Notes: generated by a model from the sequence alone, not told the origin. A stretch of 64,000 bases of DNA from Actinomadura sp. WMMA1423 (GCF_006547145.1 NZ_CP041244.1:5208001-5272000), one strand, 5' to 3'; positions 48,047-56,770 are shown, numbered from the stretch's first letter. Program-made: numbers and translations.

Positions 48047-50128
48047 TCAGCGCTTGCGGGCCTGGTGCTTGATGCGTCCCGTCAGCTCCGTGACCTGGTT
48101 GTAGATCGCGCGGCGCTCGGCCATCAGTGACCGGATCTTGCGTTCGGCGTGCATGACCGTGGTGTGGTCGCGCCCCCCGAACTGCTGCCCGATCTTGGGA
48201 AGGGACAGGTCGGTCAGCTCCCGGCACAGGTACATCGCGATCTGCCGGGCGGTGACGAGCATCCGCGAGCGGGAGGGGCCGCACAGGTCCTCGATCGTCG
48301 TCCCGAAGTACTCGACCGTCTGCGCCATGATCATCGCGGCGGTGATCTCGGGACCGGAGTCGTTGGGGATGAGGTCCTTCAGCACGATCTCGGCGAGCTT
48401 CATGTCGACCGACTGGCGGTTCAGGCTCGCGAACGCCGTGACCCTGATCAGCGCGCCCTCCAGCTCGCGGATGTTCGTCGCGATCTGCGAGGCGATGAAC
48501 TCCAGCACGTCGGGCGGCGCGGCGAGGCCCTCCTGGCGCGCCTTCTTCTGCAGGATCGCGATCCGGGTCTCCAGCTCGGGCGGCTGGACGTCGGTCGTCA
48601 GGCCCCACTCGAACCGGTTGCGCAGCCGGTCCTCCAGCGTCACGAGCTCCTTGGGAGGACGGTCGCTGGAGATCACGATCTGCTTGCTCGCGTTGTGCAG
48701 CGTGTTGAACGTGTGGAAGAACTCCTCCTGCGTCTGCTCCTTGCCCTCAAGGAACTGGATGTCGTCGACGAGGAGGATGTCCACATCCCGGTAGCGGCGG
48801 CGGAACCCGTCGGCCTTGCCGTCGCGGATCGAGTTGATGAAGTCGTTCGTGAACTCCTCGGAGCTCACGTAGCGGACGCGCGCCCCGTTGAAGAGGCTTT
48901 GCGCGTAGTGCCCGATGGCGTGCAGCAGGTGGGTCTTGCCCAGGCCCGAATCGCCGTAGACGAACAGCGGGTTGTACGCCTTGGCCGGCTGCTCGGCGAC
49001 CGCGACCGCGGCGGCGTGCGCGAACCTGTTGGACGAGCCGATGACGAACGTCTCGAACGTGTACTTCGGGTTCAGCCGCGCATGCTCGGACGCACCGGAC
49101 TGCGGCGCCGGTGCGGGCGCGCGTGGGTCGGGCGTGGGGCCGCGGGGGTCAGAGCCAGGGACCCTGGAGTCGGAGCCCTCGTCGTCGCGGAAGACGCCTT
49201 CTCCTCTATAGGGCTTCTCCCCCCCACCGCCTGAGTAGGGCTGCTCGCCGCCGGGATAGGGCTGTTCGCCGCTAGGGAAAGTGTCATCCGTGTGCCCGTG
49301 CGGGGCTTCGCCCCCAGGGCGCTGGGATTCGCGGCCTTGTTGCTCTGGGCGACGGCCCGGACGCAGAGGCCCGAGAGTGCGGTCGTTCAGATGAGAGTGC
49401 GGCGGCCGCCCTGGGGGCTCGCCGCCGAAGCCTTCCTGCCCCCCGTAGGGCGGGTAACCGCGCCCCTCGTACGGCGCCGGGCCGCGGCCGCCTGGGCCCG
49501 CCCCGTAGGCAGGGGGGCGGGGAGCCGGCGGATACGTTCCACGGTCGTCGTCCTGAGCCTGTGGATAACCTCCGGGCGAACCGGGGTTGTGGGTAACTCC
49601 CGACTGCGGCCGGTATCCCTGGTCTCCGTACGGCTGCTCCTGATAAGGGCGGTCGGGGCGTTCCGCGTAGGACGACTGTTCTCCGTACGGCTGCTCACCG
49701 TAGGGCTGATCGGTATAGGCACGGTCGCGATCACGGTCGTGCTCGTCATGCCCCCGCTCCCCATAGGGCTCCCCATAAGAAGGAGTGGACTCGTCGATGC
49801 CGAGCCCTGCGCCGGGCCCCGGAATCGGAGCCGAAAGGGGCTCGCCCGCTCCCGGGCGGGCACCGCCCGGAGGCTCCGGTTGGACGGTCACCGCGACGCG
49901 GATCTCCCGGCCCAGCTCATGGGAAAGGGCCTGCGTGATGAGGTTGCGGAGGCGCGTCTCCAGGGCGTCCTTGGCGAATTCGTTGGGAGCGGCGAGGAGC
50001 GCGGTCCCTTCCACGAGCGCCAGCGGACGGACCATGGGGAGCCATGCGCGGTAGCTCGGCGACAGATCGCTCTCGGACAGCGCGGTGAGGGTGCGGGCCC
50101 AGACCGATCCGAGATCCTGACCGTCCAT
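48047..50128 (-). CDS. dnaA: replication initiator DnaA
   Basis: 693 residues from ATG 50128 (GAGGGG upstream; the frame is open further). Domain I (LGSVWARTLTALSESDLSPS) is followed by a disordered linker of about 250 residues rich in Gly/Pro/Tyr/Gln with QPYGEQ-type repeats. Domain III carries Walker A GDSGLGKTHLLHA (near 391), DILLVDDIQFLEGKEQTQEE, and the Arg-finger region. Domain IV ends with DnaA signature FGGRDHTTVMHAERKIRSLM. Long linkers are known in Streptomyces DnaA; this one is at the long end. It binds the boxes of oriC and of its own upstream region. Confidence 0.96.
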   Translation of the reverse strand: MDGQDLGSVWARTLTALSESDLSPSYRAWLPMVRPLALVEGTALLAAPNEFAKDALETRLRNLITQALSHELGREIRVAVTVQPEPPGGARPGAGEPLSAPIPGPGAGLGIDESTPSYGEPYGERGHDEHDRDRDRAYTDQPYGEQPYGEQSSYAERPDRPYQEQPYGDQGYRPQSGVTHNPGSPGGYPQAQDDDRGTYPPAPRPPAYGAGPGGRGPAPYEGRGYPPYGGQEGFGGEPPGRPPHSHLNDRTLGPLRPGRRPEQQGRESQRPGGEAPHGHTDDTFPSGEQPYPGGEQPYSGGGGEKPYRGEGVFRDDEGSDSRVPGSDPRGPTPDPRAPAPAPQSGASEHARLNPKYTFETFVIGSSNRFAHAAAVAVAEQPAKAYNPLFVYGDSGLGKTHLLHAIGHYAQSLFNGARVRYVSSEEFTNDFINSIRDGKADGFRRRYRDVDILLVDDIQFLEGKEQTQEEFFHTFNTLHNASKQIVISSDRPPKELVTLEDRLRNRFEWGLTTDVQPPELETRIAILQKKARQEGLAAPPDVLEFIASQIATNIRELEGALIRVTAFASLNRQSVDMKLAEIVLKDLIPNDSGPEITAAMIMAQTVEYFGTTIEDLCGPSRSRMLVTARQIAMYLCRELTDLSLPKIGQQFGGRDHTTVMHAERKIRSLMAERRAIYNQVTELTGRIKHQARKR

Positions 50129-50742
50129 GCGCAAGGTCCCCTCCCCACAACTCCGCCGAACGGAGTACCTGACTGCTCGGCTTTCCCGCGGGATGCCGCA
50201 CGCCTCGCAGGACACTGCCGCGACGCGGAAGACTTACTCTCTCACGAGTTGTCCACAGAGTTGTCCACATGCTGTGCATAGGCATGGGGGACCCTGTGTA
50301 AAACCCGTGAGGCGGGTTAAGGGATGCGCGGTCGACAAGAGACCGGCCTTCATAGGGCCGATACGGGGTGGTTCTCGAACCGGGGGTTTGGGGGCTGATC
50401 GCCGACAGCGATTCGTGGAGGGAGGTGTCGGCTCGCCCAGACGACCTTAACCGCTGCCGGGCACAGCCGCAACACGGTCACCATCGTTCCCGCCCGTCCG
50501 GCGGCGTCCGGCGGAAGTGCTCGGCGGAGGCGACCCGGCGGCGGCCTCCGTTTGACCGGCCCCCCGGATACCCCGTAACGTTCTGAGGTCGAGTCGCATC
50601 GACGGAGATGCCGCGTGCCCGCCGGCAGCCCCTCAGGAAAGCTCGGTTGGGCCCCCGCTGCGGGGGACCGGACGCGGCCCTCGATGCGAGCCTTCGAGCT
50701 TCAAGTCATCCGACGAACCGACCGCAGCACTGGAGCCTCAAA
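50129..50742. promoter_or_regulatory. dnaA-rpmH divergent intergenic region
   Basis: 614 bp without a convincing gene. It must contain the divergent dnaA and rpmH promoters. Two perfect DnaA boxes lie at 50249-50269 and a short AACCCG/CGGGTT hairpin at 50302-50318. I could not pick clear -35/-10 hexamers. Confidence 0.6.
50249..50269. promoter_or_regulatory. tandem perfect DnaA boxes upstream of dnaA
   Basis: TTGTCCACA at 50249-50257 and again at 50261-50269, same orientation, 12 bp start to start. Position about 120 bp upstream of the dnaA start suggests autoregulation. Confidence 0.85.
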
Positions 50743-50880
50743 GTGAGCAAGCGTACCTTCCAGCCGAACAACCGTCGCCGCCACAAGAAGCACGGCTTCC
50801 GGCTGCGCATGCGCACGCGCGCCGGCCGCGCGATCCTGTCGAGCCGGCGTGGCAAGGGCCGCGCCCGCATCGCGGTCTGA
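50743..50880 (+). CDS. rpmH: 50S ribosomal protein L34
   Basis: 45 residues from GTG 50743, with a weak GGAG ten bases upstream. SKRTFQPNNRRRHKKHGFRL and RMRTRAGRAILSSRRGKGR are the full L34 sequence pattern. It is a small basic protein of the large subunit. First gene of the rpmH-rnpA-yidD-yidC-jag operon, divergent from dnaA as in nearly all bacteria. Confidence 0.97.
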   Translation: MSKRTFQPNNRRRHKKHGFRLRMRTRAGRAILSSRRGKGRARIAV

Positions 50881-50893
50881 GCCACCCCCCACA

Positions 50894-51259
50894 GTGCTGC
50901 CGTCCGGAAACCGGATGCGGCGGCGGGACGACTTCTCGTTGGCCGTCCGGCGCGGTCGCCGCGCCGGACGGCCAACTGTCGTGGTTCACCTGCTACGTCC
51001 GGAAGAGGCCCCGCAGGCGGCGCAGCCGCTGGTCGGGTTCATCGTGGCGCGCAACGTCGGCAACGCCGTCGTCCGCAACGCGGCCCGGCGCCGGCTCCGC
51101 CACCTGATGCGGCCGCACCTCGACCGGCTCCCAGCGGGTAGCCTGCTCGTAGTGCGCGCCAACCCCCGTGCGGGAGGGGCGCGACCAGACGAACTGGCCG
51201 CGGATCTGGAGTCGGCGCTCGACCGGCTGCTGCGGCCCGCGTCCAAGGGGCGAAGATGA
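50894..51259 (+). CDS. rnpA: ribonuclease P protein component
   Basis: 121 residues from GTG 50894, 13 bp after rpmH. Contains FSLAVRRGRRAGRPTVVVHL and the RNA-binding signature VARNVGNAVVRNAARRRLRH. The protein supports the RNase P RNA in maturing tRNA 5' ends. Stop overlaps the yidD ATG. Confidence 0.95.
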   Translation: MLPSGNRMRRRDDFSLAVRRGRRAGRPTVVVHLLRPEEAPQAAQPLVGFIVARNVGNAVVRNAARRRLRHLMRPHLDRLPAGSLLVVRANPRAGGARPDELAADLESALDRLLRPASKGRR

Positions 51260-51624
51260 GGAGTTCGCAGGGGACGGGGTTCCCCGCACAGCACCCGACG
51301 GGCCATCCGGGTCCCGTCGCGGCCGTGCTGATCCTTCTCGTCTGCGCCTACCGCCGCTTCTTGAGTCCCCTGCTCGGGCAGCAGTGCCGCTTCCAGCCCA
51401 GCTGCAGCGCGTACGGCTTGGAGGCCCTCCAGGTCCACGGGGCGCTGCGCGGCACGTGGCTGACGGCCCGCCGGATCGGGCGGTGCCATCCGTTCCACCC
51501 AGGCGGTTACGACCCGGTACCGCCGAAGAAGACGCCGGAAGAGCGCGCGGCGGCTTCCTCGAACTCCGGCCGCGAGGAGAGCGGCCCCGCCCTAGCAGAG
51601 CCCAAGGAGCTGCCCGGTGCTTGA
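51256..51624 (+). CDS. yidD: YidD-type membrane insertion factor
   Basis: 122 residues from ATG 51256. A hydrophobic/amphipathic N-terminal helix (VAAVLILLVCAYRRFLSPLL) precedes the conserved cysteine core CRFQPSCSAYGLEALQVHGA and GRCHPFHPGGYDPVP. YidD assists YidC in inserting membrane proteins. The last ~30 residues are a variable polar tail. Overlaps yidC by eight bases. Confidence 0.93.
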   Translation: MRSSQGTGFPAQHPTGHPGPVAAVLILLVCAYRRFLSPLLGQQCRFQPSCSAYGLEALQVHGALRGTWLTARRIGRCHPFHPGGYDPVPPKKTPEERAAASSNSGREESGPALAEPKELPGA

Positions 51625-52627
51625 TTGGTTGTACGAGATCGTCTCTCAGCTCATCGTGTGGATACACACGGGGCTCAGTACGGTCGTCCCTAAGGACAGC
51701 GGATGGGCGTGGGGCGGTTCGATCATCCTCCTCACCGTCCTCCTGCGGCTGCTCCTCGTCCCCCTCTTCGTGAAGCAGATCCATGCTTCGCGCAAGATGC
51801 AAGAGCTGAACCCGAAGGTTCAGGCGCTGCGCAAGAAGTACAAGAACGACAAGCAGCGCCTCAACCAGGAGGTCATGAAGCTCTACCAGGAGAACGGAGC
51901 CAACCCGCTGTCGGGCTGCCTGCCGCTCCTGGTGCAGATGCCCATCTTCATCGGGCTGTTCCAGACGCTGAAGCGGATCTCGGACGCCAAGCCGGGGCAG
52001 AGCGTCTTCGCCGTCTCGTCCGACCTGGTGGCGAGCGCGCAGAACGCGAACATCTTCGGCGCCCACATCCCCGACACGTTCCTGAACGCCTGGGGCACCG
52101 ACCCCAAGAGCTGGACGGCGATCGTCGTCACCGGCATCGCCGTGGTGATCAGCTCCGTCACGACCTTCTTCACGGTCCGGGCCAGCATGAAGCGCCAGCC
52201 CGTCGCGGACGAGGCCAACCCGATGATGCAGGCCCAGAAGATGATGGTCTTCCTGGCGCCGCTGTTCGGCCTCTTCGGCCTCGGCTTCCCGCTGGGCGTC
52301 CTCATGTACTGGGTGACGTCCAACAGCTGGACCCTCGCCCAGCAGCACTACATCTACAAGCGGTACCCACCGCCCGGAACGGACGGCGAGGCCGCTGCCG
52401 CCACGGCCAAGACGGGGACGAAGACCGGCCCCAAGACCGCCGGGTCGAAGTCCTCCGGCGCGAAGACGGGGGCGTCCAAGAACGGCCAGGCGCCCGCGTC
52501 CGGAATCAAGGCGAAGCTGAAGAAGGAGCCGGAGCCGGCCCCCGAGCCCGAGGACAAGCCGAAGGTCGTGCGCAACCAGCCGACCCGCAAGTCGCGCAGC
52601 AAGCGCAGCGGCACCCAGAAGCGCTAG
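51617..52627 (+). CDS. yidC: membrane protein insertase YidC
   Basis: 336 residues from GTG 51617. Short Gram-positive-type YidC (no large periplasmic domain): N-terminal VLDWLYEIVSQLIVWIHTGL, core helices (WGGSIILLTVLLRLLLVPLF with the conserved Arg, NPLSGCLPLLVQMPIFIGLF, FLAPLFGLFGLGFPLGVLMY), then a ~75-residue Lys/Ala/Pro-rich cytoplasmic tail. Inserts membrane proteins with or without SecYEG. Followed by jag after 38 bp. Confidence 0.94.
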   Translation: MLDWLYEIVSQLIVWIHTGLSTVVPKDSGWAWGGSIILLTVLLRLLLVPLFVKQIHASRKMQELNPKVQALRKKYKNDKQRLNQEVMKLYQENGANPLSGCLPLLVQMPIFIGLFQTLKRISDAKPGQSVFAVSSDLVASAQNANIFGAHIPDTFLNAWGTDPKSWTAIVVTGIAVVISSVTTFFTVRASMKRQPVADEANPMMQAQKMMVFLAPLFGLFGLGFPLGVLMYWVTSNSWTLAQQHYIYKRYPPPGTDGEAAAATAKTGTKTGPKTAGSKSSGAKTGASKNGQAPASGIKAKLKKEPEPAPEPEDKPKVVRNQPTRKSRSKRSGTQKR

Positions 52628-52665
52628 TTTGGACCCGGAGCACGTGCCCGGATAAGGAGACCCCG

Positions 52666-53151
52666 TTGAGCCAGACCGACACCACCGAGGTCGACGTCCA
52701 GGCGCTCGAACAGGAAGGCGAGATCGCCGCCGACTACATCGAGGGCCTGCTGGACATCGGTGACTACGACGGCGACATCGACATGGACGTCGAGGGCGAG
52801 CGCGCCGTCGTCGCCGTCGTCGGCGGTTCCCTGGACGAGCTGGTCGGCAAGCGCGGTGAGGTGCTGGAGGCCATCCAGGAGCTCACCCGGCTCGCCGTCC
52901 ACCGCCAGACCGGCAACCGCACCCGCCTCATGCTGGACATCGGCGGTTACCGCGAGCGGCGCCGCGCCGAGCTGACCAAGCTCGGAACGGACGTCGCGGA
53001 CGAGGTCAAGCAGTCCGGCGAGCCGAAGCCGCTCGCCCCGATGACCCCGTTCGAGCGCAAGATCGTCCACGACGCCGTCGCCGCCGCGGGCCTGCGCAGC
53101 GAGTCCGAGGGCGAGGAGCCCGACCGCTACGTGGTCGTCTTCCCCACCTGA
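52666..53151 (+). CDS. jag: Jag/KhpB-like RNA-binding protein
   Basis: 161 residues from TTG 52666 with AAGGAG about six bases upstream. After an acidic lead, a KH domain (AVVAVVGGSLDELVGKRGEV, LEAIQELTRLAVHRQTGNRT) and a C-terminal R3H domain (LAPMTPFERKIVHDAVAAAG, LRSESEGEEPDRYVVVF) are visible. The family binds small RNAs and mRNAs and influences cell elongation. It closes the yidC operon, followed by a terminator. Confidence 0.92.
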   Translation: MSQTDTTEVDVQALEQEGEIAADYIEGLLDIGDYDGDIDMDVEGERAVVAVVGGSLDELVGKRGEVLEAIQELTRLAVHRQTGNRTRLMLDIGGYRERRRAELTKLGTDVADEVKQSGEPKPLAPMTPFERKIVHDAVAAAGLRSESEGEEPDRYVVVFPT

Positions 53152-53167
53152 TCCACCAGGCCACACA

Positions 53168-53198
53168 CGGCCCCGACCGGAACCCCCGGCCGGGGCCG
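53168..53198 (+). terminator. terminator of the rpmH-jag operon
   Basis: CGGCCCCG (53168-53175) pairs with CGGGGCCG (53191-53198), extended inside by CCGG/CCGG, 16 bp after the jag stop. Confidence 0.7.
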
Positions 53199-53330
53199 TC
53201 GCCTTTCCAGCCAAGCCCCGAGCCACGTCCTACCCACTCGCGCACCCCACCGCTGGGCCGTGCCCTTCTCCTGCCCCCCGCCGCCCTGTGCCCGGCGACC
53301 TAACGTGTCCCCCGCCCCGTGTTCGCCACC

Positions 53331-53429
53331 GCGTCCCCCGCCGCGTGTCCGTTGCCGCGTACCCGACGCCGCCTACCCCATCGTCGCGTGCCTGTCGTTG
53401 CGTGCCCGTCGCCGCGTGCTCCCCGCCGC
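53331..53429. repeat. 14-bp-period degenerate tandem repeat
   Basis: Units such as GCGTCCCCCGCCGC, GTGTCCGTTGCCGC, GTACCCGACGCCGC, GCGTGCCTGTCGTT and GCGTGCCCGTCGCC follow at 13-16 bp, mostly 14. It passes directly into the 17-bp array. Confidence 0.55.
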
Positions 53430-53752
53430 GCGTGTTCGCCGCCGCGGTGTGCCCGTCGATCCCGCGTACCCGCCGAGGCCGTGTGTCCGCGGAGCCAGTG
53501 TGTCCGCAGAGCCAGTGTGTCCGCCGACACCGTGTGCCCGGCGACACCTTGTGGCCACAGACCCTGCGTCCCGCACACCCCATGTGACTGCGAAGCCCGC
53601 GTGCCCGCCGATGCCGCGTGCCCGTCGATGCCGCGTGCCCGTCGATCCCGCGTGTGGGCCGACGCCGTTTGCCTGCCCATTTCGCGTGTCCGTCGACGCG
53701 GTGTGTCCGTCGACGCCGCGTGTCCGGCGATTCCGTGTGTTCCGCCGGATCC
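53430..53752. repeat. 17-bp-period tandem repeat array (19 units)
   Basis: The 323 bp divide into exactly 19 units of 17 bp with consensus GCGTGTCCGTCGATGCC. Examples: GTGTGTCCGCGGAGCCA, GTGTGTCCGCAGAGCCA, GCGTGCCCGTCGATGCC, GCGTGTCCGTCGACGCG. Net phase is kept from end to end, with at most one-base compensating shifts. As 17 is not a multiple of three, the array cannot encode a repeated peptide in one frame, although it leaves frames open on both strands. Confidence 0.75.
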
Positions 53753-53964
53753 ACCTGATGGCCGTGTGGCCCGAGCCGAGTGTGTCGGCCGAGCTCGGAG
53801 CCCGTGGTTGGACGCAGTCACCCCCACAACCGATTTCAGGGGGACGGCGGTCGCCGCGAGCGTCCTGCTCGGGGCAGCCGGGCGGCGCGAGGCCGCTGCT
53901 CGCGCCGGACTCGACCAGCGCGTCCTGGTGCTGAGACTGCCTCACAGCCTTCGCGGAGCTGCAC

Positions 53965-54066
53965 GCGGGCGCCGATCGATCACGGGCGTTGGTTGATCAG
54001 GGGATGGCGAGGGGCGGAGGTGGAAGAGGCGGCAGAGACTGCGCGATCACACGGACGGCGCTCGCC
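53965..54066 (-). repeat. left arm of a ~100-bp inverted duplication
   Basis: The reverse complement of 53965-54066 aligns with 57887-57990 at roughly 85% identity by eye, with one two-base gap. Shared blocks include GGCGAGCGCC, GCGCAGTCTCT, CTCTTCC, ACCTCCG and the exact 16-mer CATCCCCTGATCAACC, then CGTGATCGA. Confidence 0.8.
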
Positions 54067-54207
54067 TGCGGGTGGTGCTTTCTCACTGGCGGGGTGAGAC
54101 GCGGTGAGAGGTGTGGTTATCGTCCGATCACGGGGTGACGGGGCCGCTGAGTTGTATGGGCCGATGGGGCGCGGGGCGGGTAGGGCGATCTTCCTTTGGA
54201 CGTGAGA

Positions 54208-54237
54208 GGGCCCCGCGCCCTGGCCGACGCGGGGCCC
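54208..54237 (-). terminator. terminator after DUF6458
   Basis: GGGCCCCGCG (54208-54217) and CGCGGGGCCC (54228-54237) form a perfect 10-bp stem about 50 bp downstream of the DUF6458 stop. Confidence 0.65.
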
Positions 54238-54289
54238 CGGGGAGCTCGGTGTGCACCGCCGCCCTGGCACACCGAGCAGGTTCTCGGTA

Positions 54290-54748
54290 CTACCGCCGGG
54301 CGGTCCGGCGCCACCGCCGGCGCGGGACGTCGGCGCCGCCGACTCCGGTGGTGTTCTGGATCGCCGGGTCGTTCTGGATCGCAGGATCCTGCGCGTACGC
54401 CGGGTCCTGCGGATGGCCGCTGTGGGTGACCCCGGTGTCCGCGGGGTGCTCCACGACGCGCTCGACCCGCTCGGCCGGGCGGCCACCGGGCGGCGGCGGG
54501 TCCTCGATGATGTGCTCCTCGCGGACCACGGTCCCGGGCTCGTCCCCGTAGGCGGGATCGGCCCCGGCCACACGTCCGGCGGCGCGGCGCGGCCGGGTGT
54601 ACTTGAGCGTGAATCCCATGCTGATCAGTCCGACCAGGATCAGGATCCAACCGACCATGTGGATGTCGAGGCCGCTGAGGTCAACGCGGATGGCGAACGC
54701 CAGAATCGCCCCAAGGGCGATGAATGCGAGACTGACTCCGATTCCCAT
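54290..54748 (-). CDS. DUF6458-type membrane protein
   Basis: 152 residues from ATG 54748, preceded by AAGGAG. Two adjacent membrane helices (VSLAFIALGAILAFAIRVDL and HMVGWILILVGLISMGFTLK, joined by SGLDI) match the short DUF6458 family of actinobacteria. The remaining ~100 residues are disordered and rich in Pro/Asp/Ala. Function unknown. It is transcribed away from rsmG; the 184-bp gap between them should contain both promoters. Confidence 0.75.
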   Translation of the reverse strand: MGIGVSLAFIALGAILAFAIRVDLSGLDIHMVGWILILVGLISMGFTLKYTRPRRAAGRVAGADPAYGDEPGTVVREEHIIEDPPPPGGRPAERVERVVEHPADTGVTHSGHPQDPAYAQDPAIQNDPAIQNTTGVGGADVPRRRWRRTARR

Positions 54749-54932
54749 GTGTCGGAGCTCCTTCCGGGGGACGGACGGGCGACACCGCAGCTCTACCCCA
54801 CGCTCGGCGAATATGCGGGCGGGTCATGTGGTTCTTGCCATAACGCAAGGGTCCGCCCACGGAAGACCCCCGTTCACCAGGGGAACGTTTCGTGTGTACG
54901 GCGCCCCCGGGTTTTGTGGAACGATTCGTCTG

Positions 54933-55610
54933 GTGGGGATTGCACGGGAGGTATTCGGTGACGCGCTGCCGGTCGCGGAGCGCTACGCGGCGTTCCTCGC
55001 GGAGGCCGGGGTCGAACGCGGGCTCATCGGGCCGCGCGAGGCCGACCGGCTCTGGGAACGGCATCTGATCAACTGCGCGGTGGTCTCGGAGGCCGTACCG
55101 GAGGAAGCCCAGGTCGTCGACATCGGGTCGGGTGCGGGGCTCCCCGGTATCGTTCTGGCCATCGTCCGGCCCGACCTGCGGATCACCCTGCTGGAGCCGC
55201 TGCTCCGGCGCACGACGTTCCTGAACGAGTGCGTCGAGCTGCTCGGCCTGCGGAACGTCGAGGTCCGGCGGGCCCGGGCCGAGGACGTGTCCGACGAGTT
55301 CGCGGTGGACGTGGCCACGGCACGCGCCGTCGCGCCGCTCGAACGCCTGGCGCGATGGGCGCTTCCGCTCCTTCGGCCGGGCGGCGAACTCCTCGCGCTC
55401 AAGGGGGAACGGGCCGGGGCCGAGTTGGAGGAGGCGGAACCGGTGCTCAAGCGGTTCGGGGTGCGCTCGACGGAACTGCTGCAAGTCGGGCGCGGTATGG
55501 TCGACCCGCCGACAACACTCGTCCGTGTGGTCGCCGGCCGAGAAGCGGTTGTCGGGCGACGGCAGCGCGCCCCCCGGCGCGCCAAAGGGTCGAGGAAGAG
55601 GTCTTCATGA
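54933..55610 (+). CDS. rsmG: 16S rRNA m7G527 methyltransferase
   Basis: 225 residues from GTG 54933; no good ribosome binding site is seen, but this start gives the usual REVFGDALPVAERYAAFLAE beginning. SAM-binding VVDIGSGAGLPGIVLAIVRP, LLEPLLRRTTFLNECVELLG and ATARAVAPLERLARWALPLL are diagnostic of RsmG (GidB). It methylates G527 of 16S rRNA; loss gives low-level streptomycin resistance. The basic tail overlaps the parA ATG (ATGA). Confidence 0.92.
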   Translation: MGIAREVFGDALPVAERYAAFLAEAGVERGLIGPREADRLWERHLINCAVVSEAVPEEAQVVDIGSGAGLPGIVLAIVRPDLRITLLEPLLRRTTFLNECVELLGLRNVEVRRARAEDVSDEFAVDVATARAVAPLERLARWALPLLRPGGELLALKGERAGAELEEAEPVLKRFGVRSTELLQVGRGMVDPPTTLVRVVAGREAVVGRRQRAPRRAKGSRKRSS

Positions 55611-56770
55611 GCACGGGACCAGGACTGGGCAGGCCTGACCGCGCCGACGAATCCCCCGACGAACAGCCGTCCGGCCCCGGCGGGCCCGGTGCGGACGAGG
55701 GCGCGCAGGCGCCCGCCTCCGGTGGGACGGGGCAGGAGCCGGGCTCGTCTTCGGGCACCGCGCCTTCCGGGCACGCGATGTGGGGAAACACGACGTCCGG
55801 GACCGCGGAGAACGTCGGCTACGTGCCGACGAACGCCGGCGCGCAGGCGCCGAGGCCGCGCAGCGGACCAACTCAGGGGGAGTCAGAACTCGTGCGAGAG
55901 GCGCTGCGGGACGCCAAGGTTTCACGTGAAACAGCCGGCACCGCGCTCAAGACGATGCCGGGCCGCAGGGAGCGGGAGTGGCCGCGGCCCGACAGATGCC
56001 GGGTCATCACGATCGCCAACCAGAAGGGGGGCGTCGGCAAGACCACCAGCTCGGTGAACATTGCCGCGTCCCTCGCGATGCACGGCGCGCAGGTGCTGGT
56101 GGTCGACCTCGACCCGCAGGGCAACGCGTCCACCGCGCTCGGCGTCGAGCACCACGCCGAGGTCCCGTCGATCTACGACGTGCTGATCGAGGACATGGCG
56201 CTGGCCGACATCATCGTCCCGGCGCCGGAGATCCCCAACCTCTACTGCGCGCCGGCGACCCTCAACCTCGCCGGCGCGGAGATCGAACTGGTCTCCAAGG
56301 TGGCCCGCGAGTCGCGCCTGCGGCGCGCGCTGGACTCCTACGACATCGAGAAGTTCGACTACGTGCTGATCGACTGCCCGCCGTCGCTCGGCCTGCTCAC
56401 GGTGAACGCCCTCGTCGGCGGCGATGAGCTGCTCATCCCGATCCAGTGCGAGTACTACGCGCTGGAGGGCCTCGGCCAGCTCATCCGGACCGTCGACCTC
56501 GTGAAGGCGCACCTCAACCAGAAACTGAGGGTGTCCACCATCCTGCTGACCATGTACGACGCCCGGACCCGCCTCGCCGCGCAGGTCGCCGAGGACGTCC
56601 GGCACCACTTCGGCGACGTCGTCCTCAACACGGTGATTCCCCGCAGCGTCCGGGTGTCCGAGGCTCCCAGCTACGGGCAGTCCGTCATGACCTATGACCC
56701 CGGTTCGAGCGGCGCCCTCGCCTACAGCGAGGCCGCCTCGGAGATGGCCCACGGAGGAGCTGTCCAGTGA
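55607..56770 (+). CDS. parA: chromosome-partitioning ATPase ParA
   Basis: 387 residues from ATG 55607. A ~125-residue disordered Gly/Pro/Ser-rich N-terminal extension precedes the ATPase: deviant Walker A IANQKGGVGKTTSSVNIAAS (near 140), DLDPQGNASTALG, FDYVLIDCPPSLGLLTVNAL and PIQCEYYALEGLGQLIRTVD. It moves ParB-parS complexes. A perfect parS core (55919-55932) lies within the coding region just before the ATPase. Stop overlaps the parB GTG. Confidence 0.95.
   Translation: MSTGPGLGRPDRADESPDEQPSGPGGPGADEGAQAPASGGTGQEPGSSSGTAPSGHAMWGNTTSGTAENVGYVPTNAGAQAPRPRSGPTQGESELVREALRDAKVSRETAGTALKTMPGRREREWPRPDRCRVITIANQKGGVGKTTSSVNIAASLAMHGAQVLVVDLDPQGNASTALGVEHHAEVPSIYDVLIEDMALADIIVPAPEIPNLYCAPATLNLAGAEIELVSKVARESRLRRALDSYDIEKFDYVLIDCPPSLGLLTVNALVGGDELLIPIQCEYYALEGLGQLIRTVDLVKAHLNQKLRVSTILLTMYDARTRLAAQVAEDVRHHFGDVVLNTVIPRSVRVSEAPSYGQSVMTYDPGSSGALAYSEAASEMAHGGAVQ
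55919..55932. promoter_or_regulatory. parS: parS site inside parA
   Basis: GTTTCACGTGAAAC, the perfect 14-bp core of the bacterial parS palindrome, read through within parA coding sequence. Confidence 0.92.

Larger units (their letters stand above)
53199..54207. other. long non-coding interval jag-DUF6458
   Basis: About 1 kb without a convincing gene on either strand. Long open frames here are all produced by repetitive CG-rich DNA. It holds a 14-bp then a 17-bp periodic repeat array, one arm of an inverted duplication and a terminator. Confidence 0.6.

Noticed and set aside
49292..50281. 329-codon plus-strand frame opposite dnaA
   Set aside because: Covers the repetitive DnaA linker in antisense and has no recognisable domain.
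53230..53934. Long open frames on both strands over the jag-DUF6458 gap
   Set aside because: They arise from the CG-rich 14/17-bp repeat array, which leaves all frames open; no domain, and the period is not a multiple of three.
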